A stretch of 61,478 nt of DNA from a virus, in IMG/VR virus record IMGVR_UViG_3300020595_000038, positions 1 to 61,478 of that record; one strand, 5' to 3'. Numbering within the stretch: position 1 is the stretch's first letter; every line of letters begins with the position of its first letter. Shown one piece after another: positions 30,936 through 38,100 of the stretch. The notes below the pieces were generated by a model. That model did not search any database, was not told the origin of the DNA, and saw nothing but the letters and a program-made list of their open reading frames with translations. The position numbers and the translations under genes were made by a program.

Positions 30936-31269
30936 CAGAAACAAAGGACACAATTACGAAAGACAATTGGTCAAAGACTTTAAAGAATTAGGATTTACAG
31001 ATTGCGTTACCTCAAGGTATGGATCTAAGATGTTGGATGATCGTGGTATAGATCTAATGAACACAGGACCATTTGTGATACAAGCAAAATGCTACAAGAG
31101 AAACCCACAGTATAAAAAAGTATTAGCGGACATGGTTATACAGCCAACAGATGTCCCTATTATTTTTCATAAAGCACCAGGAGGAAAAGAATATTGCATC
31201 CTACACAAAGAGGATATGATGGAACTTCTACAAATGCTAATTAGTAATAAGATTATAAATACACCATAA
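30922..31269 (+). CDS. PD-(D/E)XK Holliday-junction-resolvase-like nuclease
   Basis: Start at the ATG 30922 (MANTNRNKGHNYERQLVKDF); a longer frame from 30898 lies inside the previous gene. 115 residues with the Hjc/VRR-type arrangement: Glu in 'GHNYERQLVKDFKELGF', 'CVTSRYGSKMLDDRGIDLM' with the metal Asp, and 'GPFVIQAKCYKR', in which Q-x-K replaces the usual E-x-K. Final strands 'VPIIFHKAPGGKEYCILHKE' complete the core. Likely role: branch cutting during recombination or before packaging. The Gln at the catalytic site is a variation known in some members. Confidence 0.65.
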   Translation: MANTNRNKGHNYERQLVKDFKELGFTDCVTSRYGSKMLDDRGIDLMNTGPFVIQAKCYKRNPQYKKVLADMVIQPTDVPIIFHKAPGGKEYCILHKEDMMELLQMLISNKIINTP

Positions 31270-31271
31270 TA

Positions 31272-31317
31272 ACTGAAAAAGTCCTGAAATATTTTCAGGC
31301 GAGAAGTGTCAAAACTT
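31272..31317 (+). other. Two-hairpin leader of the SSB-like gene
   Basis: CCTGAAA pairs with TTTCAGG (7 bp, 3-base loop), then GAAGT with ACTTC (5 bp, 6-base loop), in the 80-base gap before the gene at 31350. The order recalls a hammerhead, but CUGAAAA and GAGA replace CUGANGA and GAAA, so catalysis is not expected. It could be an autoregulatory site bound by the SSB-like protein or a decayed ribozyme. Confidence 0.4.
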
Positions 31318-31349
31318 CTGAATATATATAACACTTTAATTATTTAATT

Positions 31350-31733
31350 ATGTCAAATTCATTAGAATTACAAGGTCGCATCAAAAACATCTCAGATGCA
31401 GTAACCATTCAAACCCAAAAGGGAGACATTGAAAAAAGAGTATTAACAGTTGAACTTGGTGGAGACACTCAGTATCCTGTAGAGTATCCTGTTGAAGCAA
31501 TCGGGGCTAAAGCAAATTTGTTTAGTGCTTACAAAGAAGGAGATGAAGTATCAGTTTCTATTAACCTTAGAAGTTACAGAGATCGTAATGGAGAGTTAAG
31601 AACGGCTAATGCTAATGCATGGAAGATCACTTATGCAGATGGAAACATTCCAAATGGAAAGGCAAAATCTCATGAGCAGAAAGTTGAAAACTTTGTCAAC
31701 GGAAAGCAAGAAGGTGCTGATTTACCATTCTAA
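31350..31733 (+). CDS. SSB-like OB-fold protein (DUF3127 type)
   Basis: A 127-residue protein: 'MSNSLELQGRIKNISDAV' opens an OB-fold of the DUF3127 type common in Bacteroidetes and their phages, continuing 'KRVLTVELGGDTQYPVEYPV', 'YKEGDEVSVSINLRSYRDRN' and 'NANAWKITYADG'. The disordered C-terminus ends in acidic-hydrophobic 'GADLPF', the type of tip by which bacterial SSB binds partner proteins (D-D-I-P-F in E. coli). It should cover single-stranded DNA in replication and recombination. It follows a structured leader. Confidence 0.8.
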   Translation: MSNSLELQGRIKNISDAVTIQTQKGDIEKRVLTVELGGDTQYPVEYPVEAIGAKANLFSAYKEGDEVSVSINLRSYRDRNGELRTANANAWKITYADGNIPNGKAKSHEQKVENFVNGKQEGADLPF

Positions 31734-31736
31734 TTA

Positions 31737-32072
31737 ATGGATACTAGAGAAAAAATTGAGAGGGTTGGTGCTGAAATCATCAGCCTTCTCATCTCTAAAA
31801 ACGCTGACTATGGTGATAGTGCTACATCACCGATCAATGTTTTTAGTGAGGGCAATGCAGTAGTTTCCTTATGTGCTAGGATAGATGATAAATTATCTAG
31901 AATTAAACAGAAAGGAATATATGATAAGACTGAAGATACTGTTAAAGATCTTACAGGATACCTAATACTTTTGTTGATCGCTTTGAAAGATCAAAAACAG
32001 CCAACAGAGGATATGAAGAATAGAAACAAACCTTTTAGAGATCATTCTGGATGGTTTTCAAATCACACTTAA
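31737..32072 (+). CDS. DUF1599-like nucleotide-metabolism-associated protein
   Basis: A 111-residue protein with the pattern 'ISLLISKNADYGDSATSPIN' and 'LCARIDDKLSRIKQKGIYDK', then 'DTVKDLTGYLILLLIALKDQ'. K-N-x-D-Y-G-D followed by I-x-D-K-x-x-R and a D-L-x-x-Y helix is characteristic of the DUF1599 family, related to all-alpha NTP pyrophosphohydrolases or base-modification helpers in phages. Activity is not established for the family. It starts three bases after the SSB-like gene. Confidence 0.65.
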   Translation: MDTREKIERVGAEIISLLISKNADYGDSATSPINVFSEGNAVVSLCARIDDKLSRIKQKGIYDKTEDTVKDLTGYLILLLIALKDQKQPTEDMKNRNKPFRDHSGWFSNHT

Positions 32073-32083
32073 ACCATAAAAAA

Positions 32084-32296
32084 ATGGCACACGATATTCA
32101 CGCTATTGAAGAAGCAATTAGTCTATTAAAAAAAGATGGTTACATAGTCTATAAGAGATCTACAAAAAGTCCAAGGATCTACGATACACTTGGTATAAGT
32201 AAACTTATAAGTATTACAAAGAAAGAAGAAGATCTAAGTGAAAAAAGAATGAATATTATTGGGCAAAATGGGAATGATGGCTTGCATTACAAATAA
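32084..32296 (+). CDS. Last early-operon protein, unknown (70 aa)
   Basis: Start at the ATG 32084 (MAHDIHAIEEAISLLKKDGY); a longer frame from 32051 lies inside the DUF1599 gene. It has a helix-strand pattern with a basic 'YIVYKRSTKSPRIYDTLGIS' and a charged end. It closes the plus-strand early operon, 12 bases from the convergent end of the integrase gene. No terminator hairpin is visible between them. Confidence 0.5.
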   Translation: MAHDIHAIEEAISLLKKDGYIVYKRSTKSPRIYDTLGISKLISITKKEEDLSEKRMNIIGQNGNDGLHYK

Positions 32297-32308
32297 TGTA
32301 ATCATCTC

Positions 32309-33568
32309 CTAGTGCTTCAATTTATCCTTCAGCATTTTAAACATATCATTCACTCTGTATTTTTCTAAAATGTCAGAGTGATATTTTGTATACTTTTCTA
32401 GCATCTGTGGTGCTTGAGTATCTTTGTAATGTACTGAAATAGTATTGTCGTTTTGATACATGAGTTCTCTCATGTCAGCATCTGGAACACTAAGTATAGA
32501 TCCTGTTGTTTGAAATGCTTTTCTTACAGACTTAAAGGGATGCCCAGTAATTACTTTAAACCTGCGTTGTATTTTCGTCCAGAAAGTTAAGTCTTTACCT
32601 CCACCTAAAGGGAAAATAGACTCACATGTTGGATCAATCATATTATTTAATAAAGATATAATTTCCTCAATAGGATCTAACCCCATGTAAACCAGACCCA
32701 TTTTATTAGTTTTTGATCTATTATGTTTGTACACCATGTTCTTTTCACCAAATGAAAATCTTTCTGTATTTTCATAGGTCGAGTCTACAAATCTATCCAT
32801 TGATAACAAAAGAATATCACGAATATAAAGTCCTCTCATTGAGAACAGCAATAAGTAAGTTAAAATAGAGGTAACAGAAAATTCAAATTCATTATTGTTA
32901 ACGTCTAGACCATTAATAACCTTGATTAAATCTTCAGACCTCATCCATTTTGGTTCTAGTTTTTTAGAAGCAACAGTTCTGACGTATGAAAAAGAAGTAA
33001 ATGTAATCTCATCTTTTACTGCATGGTTATGAACTGCTTTTGCAACTCTCCTGTATGAATTAAATGAAGCAGGACTTCTTTGTAGTTCTTTAAATTTATC
33101 TTTTAGTTTTAACCAATTATTTTTATCAGCCAATTCTTCAAACGTAATTTTTCTAGTACCATTAAAATGTGTTGCAATCGTACACATTTGCCCTCTGTAA
33201 GAATTAAAAGTATTTTCTTTAATTTGATTTTTAAGATGTTGATCCATGTATGAAACAATATCGTTCAAACGAGACCCACCTAAAAGCCTATTGCGAGCCT
33301 CTTCGTATGTCAAAACAGCGAAAGTATTTTGATCATAGAGTTCATTAACAGTCCTACTTAATTTTTTTAGTTTTTTATTTACTAAGTCATAGTAAGGATG
33401 ATTGGGTTTAAGTCTTTTGTTTCTATTATCCCAATGTTTTTTAATTACTTTTATTTTAGTGGGAATTTTTTTATCAAACTGTTTGGTTTTAAAACGAACA
33501 TGTAATAATACAGATCCATCTTTATTTGTTTCATTTCTAGTACATATTGTTAATGCCATGGTTCCCAA
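32309..33568 (-). CDS. Tyrosine recombinase 2, Bacteroidetes-type integrase
   Basis: A 419-residue protein from the ATG at 33568 (an ATG at 33559 is also possible). The N-terminal arm-binding domain (MALTICTRNETNKDGSVLLH, a strand pair typical of Bacteroidetes integrases) is followed by a SAM-like core-binding domain ('SYMDQHLKNQIKENTFNSYR'). The catalytic domain shows Arg I in 'LLLFSMRGLYIRDIL', Lys in 'RSKTNKMGLVYMG', 'HPFKSVRKAFQTTGS' as the H/S-x-x-R box, and Tyr in 'QMLEKYTKYH'. It should integrate the phage into the host chromosome. Its upstream region holds a promoter, an operator-like palindrome and repeated GTTCCC sites. Confidence 0.85.
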   Translation of the reverse strand: MGTMALTICTRNETNKDGSVLLHVRFKTKQFDKKIPTKIKVIKKHWDNRNKRLKPNHPYYDLVNKKLKKLSRTVNELYDQNTFAVLTYEEARNRLLGGSRLNDIVSYMDQHLKNQIKENTFNSYRGQMCTIATHFNGTRKITFEELADKNNWLKLKDKFKELQRSPASFNSYRRVAKAVHNHAVKDEITFTSFSYVRTVASKKLEPKWMRSEDLIKVINGLDVNNNEFEFSVTSILTYLLLFSMRGLYIRDILLLSMDRFVDSTYENTERFSFGEKNMVYKHNRSKTNKMGLVYMGLDPIEEIISLLNNMIDPTCESIFPLGGGKDLTFWTKIQRRFKVITGHPFKSVRKAFQTTGSILSVPDADMRELMYQNDNTISVHYKDTQAPQMLEKYTKYHSDILEKYRVNDMFKMLKDKLKH

Positions 33569-33601
33569 TTTGTTCCCTTAAGTATATTATACTACTTTTA
33601 G

Positions 33602-33613
33602 GTGGTTGACCAC
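33602..33613. promoter_or_regulatory. Operator-like palindrome GTGGT-TG-ACCAC
   Basis: Perfect 5-bp arms around two bases, between the putative integrase promoter and the integrase start. It could be a repressor or integrase autoregulation site. Confidence 0.4.
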
Positions 33614-33664
33614 TAAGTTATGCACAATTTAAAAAAACCAGAGAAGATGTTATTAACATTAGGG

Positions 33665-33697
33665 CAAAGTTATTGTATGTTTGGGGCGATAAAACAA
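33665..33697 (-). promoter_or_regulatory. Integrase promoter
   Basis: On the minus strand TAACTTTG (plus 33665-33672) matches the -7 box TAnnTTTG, and TTG (plus 33695-33697) lies 22 bases upstream as a -33 element. Expected start near 33658, giving a 90-base leader. A second box, TATATTTG, occurs further upstream near 33733 on the same strand. Confidence 0.5.
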
Positions 33698-33801
33698 CGA
33701 AATACTAATTATTAATCATTGTTAATTATAGTCAAATATACGACTTAATTTTAGATATTTACCCTGTTAGAAAGGGTTTAGAAGTATTTTTGATATTTCT
33801 T

Positions 33802-33830
33802 GTTTGTTCCCTAATTTGGGACACAAGTCT
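33802..33830. repeat. Imperfect palindrome with TTTGTTCCC half-sites, attP candidate
   Basis: CTTGTTTGTTCCC and GGGACACAAG flank TAATTT, making an inverted repeat of about 29 bases. The word GTTCCC(T)AATTTG recurs beside the integrase start (33558-33579), and TGTTTGTTCCC recurs at about 55820-55831. The 289-base gap between integrase and holin otherwise holds no gene. Confidence 0.45.
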
Positions 33831-33857
33831 ATTGTTAATAAGTTTGTCAGACGATTA

Positions 33858-34301
33858 CTACTTATGTCTGTTATCACCCATCACTTTTTCAATTCCACGA
33901 GAACCGAAGTATGCTCCAATAATTAAACTGAGGACTCCTGAGATTGCTTCTAATTGATAATCTAGATACCAACCAACAACATAACTGACTGAGAAAAATA
34001 TAAGCGTTAGAGGTCTTACATTAGCGGTTAACCATCCAGATGTTGAATCGGCTTCCCATCTTTTTGTAACTTCTTGCATCTCGATAATATCAAGTTCTAA
34101 AAGTTTAAGTGCTGTTTCTTTATCTTCTTTTGGTAGTACTTCAGGACTCTCTTTTTCGATCAAACTTTTAACCATACCTAATACACCGGCATCAGGCAAT
34201 ACATCACCTACTATACCTAATATAGATGGCACTTTGTTAATTAAAAATCTCCCCACCTTCGTGTCTTTAAATTTCTTTTTTGGTTTGCTCATGTCACTCA
34301 C
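33858..34301 (-). CDS. Holin, three-transmembrane type
   Basis: A 147-residue protein. After a basic start (MSDMSKPKKKFKDTKVGRFL) it has an amphipathic segment 'SILGIVGDVLPDAGVLGMVK', the conserved 'EMQEVTKRWEADSTSGWLTA' with Trp, then 'NVRPLTLIFFSVSYVVGWYL' and 'AISGVLSLIIGAYFGSRGIEK'. The R-W-E-A-D...N-V-R-P-L...G-A-Y-F-G-S-R-G signature is that of the 3TM holin family found in Bacteroidetes phages. It makes the inner-membrane hole that frees the amidase. It is the last gene of the late unit. Confidence 0.8.
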   Translation of the reverse strand: MSDMSKPKKKFKDTKVGRFLINKVPSILGIVGDVLPDAGVLGMVKSLIEKESPEVLPKEDKETALKLLELDIIEMQEVTKRWEADSTSGWLTANVRPLTLIFFSVSYVVGWYLDYQLEAISGVLSLIIGAYFGSRGIEKVMGDNRHK

Positions 34302-34596
34302 TTTTTATTTCTTTAATTAACTGCTGTAACTCCTCAATGTCTTTTTGTAAATACTCAATTCTTAAATCTTGCTTTGCATCATCCGGTAAAGCACCCATTT
34401 CACCTCTAGGCCACTTAATTCTAAACTCATCATTTAATGTTTGATTATATTCTAACCTTACAAGTGAATTATCTATTTCAGAAATTTTAGCGGTTAAATC
34501 AAACCATATACCTGCAATTGTTACAATACCTATAACAATACCAACTAACGTCTTGATATCTAATTTAACTTCTGATTTGTCAGATAATTCATTCAT
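34294..34596 (-). CDS. Single-pass membrane protein with coiled-coil tail, paralogue of 13244-13549
   Basis: A 100-residue protein: membrane segment at residues 13-33 (DIKTLVGIVIGIVTIAGIWF) and a coiled-coil C-terminus (YLQKDIEELQQLIKEIKSE). The K-S-x-V-x-L-D-x-K-T lead-in and lengths match the plus-strand gene at 13244-13549. It overlaps the holin gene by eight bases. In a lysis cassette it may act like an inner-membrane spanin or holin partner. No lipoprotein partner was found. Confidence 0.6.
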   Translation of the reverse strand: MNELSDKSEVKLDIKTLVGIVIGIVTIAGIWFDLTAKISEIDNSLVRLEYNQTLNDEFRIKWPRGEMGALPDDAKQDLRIEYLQKDIEELQQLIKEIKSE

Positions 34597-34756
34597 CGCC
34601 TTCCCACCATTTTATGTGCAGCATTATAAATATAAAGTACACGTTTAACTCATAACAATCTTCAACTTCATCAGGTGTATAGAATGACCAACCTAACATT
34701 GGACCAATCCTAAACCTTTCTGAAATTGCTACAACATAACCTAAATTATCGAACAT
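34589..34756 (-). CDS. Small membrane-associated lysis-cassette protein (55 aa)
   Basis: Start at the ATG 34756 (MFDNLGYVVAISERFRIGPM); the longer frame from 34873 lies within the amidase and is rejected. It has one or two hydrophobic stretches (LNVYFIFIMLHIKWW). It overlaps the amidase by 11 bases and the next gene by eight. I recall similar small proteins in flavobacterial phage lysis modules. Function unknown. Confidence 0.5.
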   Translation of the reverse strand: MFDNLGYVVAISERFRIGPMLGWSFYTPDEVEDCYELNVYFIFIMLHIKWWEGDE

Positions 34757-35171
34757 ATTTTTCCTGTATTGATTTGTATTCTTCTTGAGCATTAAAACTA
34801 GGACAAGCCTTTGAGGAGAAATTACAATGACCAAAAACCTCAGACCCTGGATAACTTGCACAAAGATAACCAACCAAGTATTCTAGGCTGTTAATTTGTG
34901 CATCCGTTCTAGTGTCTTTAGCATTCATATCAGCGTCTACTCCTCCTACATATGTTATGCCTATAGAAGTCTTATTGTGTCCCTTACAATGTGCCCCTGA
35001 TATCTCTATTGGTCGCCCCGAATTAATCTCACCATCTAATTGTACTACATAATGATATCCGATCTGTGACCAACCTCTTTTCTTATGCCACGAGTCGATA
35101 TCCCCCACCGATACGGCTCTTCCTTCAGGAGTTGCTGTACAATGAACTACAATCTTATCTATCTTTCTCAT
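34746..35171 (-). CDS. N-acetylmuramoyl-L-alanine amidase (T7 lysozyme type)
   Basis: Start at the ATG 35171 (MRKIDKIVVHCTATPEGRAV), two bases after the 2931-residue protein. A longer frame from 35243 lies inside that gene. 141 residues with Amidase_2 motifs: zinc His in 'VVHCTATPEG', 'WHKKRGWSQIGYHYVVQLDG', 'HCKGHNKTSIGITYVGG', then His and Cys zinc ligands with a Lys in 'FGHCNFSSKACPSF' (compare T7 lysozyme H17, H122, K128, C130). It cuts the amide bond of peptidoglycan at lysis. No signal peptide, so it needs the holin. Confidence 0.9.
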   Translation of the reverse strand: MRKIDKIVVHCTATPEGRAVSVGDIDSWHKKRGWSQIGYHYVVQLDGEINSGRPIEISGAHCKGHNKTSIGITYVGGVDADMNAKDTRTDAQINSLEYLVGYLCASYPGSEVFGHCNFSSKACPSFNAQEEYKSIQEKYVR

Positions 35172-35173
35172 AA

Positions 35174-38100
35174 TTAATCTAGTATTGTTTGTCTCCAAAC
35201 TTTTTGGTTTTTTAATTTTGATTTTGCTTGAGCCGCAGTCCACATTTTTGCTATTGCTTTTTTATGTATGCTTTGAGATTTTCCTGTGTGAGTTAAAATC
35301 TTATCATCCTTTTTACCTCGACCATTCATATACCTAACAAGCATCTTGCTAAACTCTAGCCCTGTTGTTTGTTGGTGTTGGTAAAGTTCTTCCGGCTCTA
35401 GGACTCTTAAATCTCTACCTACTCTTAGAGGACGATTTTGTATTTTACCAGGGTAAGCATTATATTTATCTAAATATGCCCATCGAGGATCTTCACCTCT
35501 TATACCTCTCCAATGAGTATAAGGTATTACAGTTTCTCCCGGGTAACTCTTAGCCTCTTCTCCAAAAGCATCTATCTTAGGTTTACCGAAAACTTGACTT
35601 AATCCTGCCGCATATAGTAAAGCATTTTTAGCATCACCTGCACTGTATGAATTAGCATCAAATATTTTAGTTGCCTGTCTAAATAGATTTGCATTCTGTG
35701 GAAGTGGTCGTAAAAGCGTACCACCTACAGATCTTATAGAAGACTTACCCATTCTTTGTAAAGTCCTTGTCATGTCATCATCACCAACTTTATTAGGATC
35801 GTACTGAGTACCTCTACCAGTAAATGATTTAGTTACTGCTTCTGTCATATCTTTTACAGATGTTAACACAGATGAATCCATAATTAAGTTAGCAGAGTTT
35901 GCATAAGCAATAAGCAATCTATCTTGCATGTCATCAAACACCTCACCTTTTCCTCCTGTCATTTTCATTGTCTCCATATAGTTTCCTATAATTGCAAGAG
36001 GTATTGATAATGGAATAATATTTCTATAATCCATTGTTGCATCTCCAATCTTTACAGTATAAGGAGGAAGTGGAGCGTTTTTCATATCACTTCTTGTGTA
36101 TGGGTTTGAATTGTTATATCCACCACCGCTTACTTCAAAGAAAGGATTCTCATCATCATCTTCATAAGCCATGGCCGCTAATGCCGCTAAACCTAAGAAT
36201 GATGTTGTACCAAAGTATGCTCTAGATAATTGCTCTTCTCTCATCCTAGTACCCTTATCACCCAATCCATCTTTAGTAGCATATGCTCTTGCTAATCCAA
36301 ATCCAGGAGTAACATCAATCATGTATTCTCCAATGGACCCGATTATACTTGTAAACGGCACAAAGGATTTTAATACAAGTTTACCTAAGAAACTTCTATC
36401 AGGATCATTAGATGCTTGTCTTATTTTATTTGCTACAAATGCAATAGGATGTGTATAGAAAGGACCTCCTCTGTTATCAATAAACACTTGAGCATTACTT
36501 GCCAAGTTGGCATCAGTTGCAATACCCTTTATTTCAGCCTCTTTCATGGCTTTCATAAATTCCTTAAACTCTTCTATTGTTCCATCAAACCCATCCTTCT
36601 CTTTCATAACTTCAAGTTCAGCATCAGACTTGTTTACAAAGTCTTCACTATACCTTTTAGCCATTGCCTCATGCATCAGTTCTCTTACTCTTACTACTTC
36701 AATATTACTAAAGTCAGTATCAGGATCTGCCTTACGCATTCTATCCATTAAAGCCTCCATCTCCTCTTTAGCATGTGTCTTAACCTCTGTTGCTAAATAA
36801 AGATCAGCAGCCCTTTGTCTTAACTCGTTTCTTGGAACTCCATCTTTTTGAAGTTGATCCAATAGATAATTATAGTATCTACCTTCATAACCAACCTTAC
36901 TTATGAATCTATCCGTAGAGTTTAAAAGCCTACCTACGAACTTATAATAGTTATAAGGATTCGCTTTACCACCTTTAAATTCTGTAGTCTCAAGAACATT
37001 ATATTGACCAGACTCATTATTTGATTCTGTGCCCTGATACTTATCTACTCTAGCACCATTCTTCATTATATCCATGGCCATATTATAACCTTGAGATAAG
37101 CCTCTTCTATTTGAGCCGTTTCCTATTTTTCTTATAAAATTTAAATACCCTCCAGTAAATATTCTATCAACTCTAGACATATCCATTAATGGCTGTAAAA
37201 CTATATTAGCACTACCTGAAGTAGCATTTAATACCTGAGTAGATGCTCCTGAAAGCATAGCCGCATACTGTAATGCAAAAAATGTGTCTTGCCATGAATA
37301 TGATGGTACTACTGAATCCATATACTTATACATAGATCTCATAGCAACATTAGCCAACTCACTATTCTCTGGAGATTCTTTAATTATTTCATGTAACTCT
37401 TGAATTTTTGCTCTTTGCTCTGGTGATAGTGTTGTACTTTCTAACTTAGTTTTTCTACCTCCAAACAGCCTATTAATAAAATGTCCAATACTTCCTCTTT
37501 TATCAAAGGCTTCATTAAACTTCTCCATCGCAATTTCAGTTCTATCTATCAAAGATGCACTAGTTTGTGCGGTCCAAGATCTTAGAGCAGCAGATGCTTG
37601 CCCGGATAAAGTTCCATCCTCTGCTAACTGAAACTCAATAGCCGACATTGTTTCTAATGCGTTGTCAATCTCAGATTGTGATGCTCCTTCAGATCTAAGT
37701 TTACTAACCTTTAATCCGTAGTGATGAAGTGCTGCTTGTCTAGCAAGTTGAACTCTAGGTAATTCCTTTATAGTTGGATTCTTTTTAAGTAAGTCTTTTA
37801 TAACTCCTTCATTCTCAAACCCTCCTTCTTGTTGATTAACTTGATCTATGATATCCTCCATAGTCTCCTGCATACTCATAGTCTCGTAATAGTTTGGATT
37901 TTCATTTACCCAATCATATACTTCAGACTTACCTACATCATCGTTCTTTGCTTTGTTAATTGAGTTTTCTTCAAACCCTCTTTGCTTCATGCCTTTAGTT
38001 CCCATAAATTTATTAAGGACTAAACGTGCTTCTTCGGTAGACAGTTCTTTACCATCTACTCGCTGAGAGTATGTTTTTATACCATAAAGTAATTTGGAAA

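Noticed and set aside
34757-34873. N-terminal extension of the small lysis protein at 34589
   Set aside because: It overlaps the conserved zinc-ligand region of the amidase in another frame and has no coding character; the ATG at 34756 is preferred.
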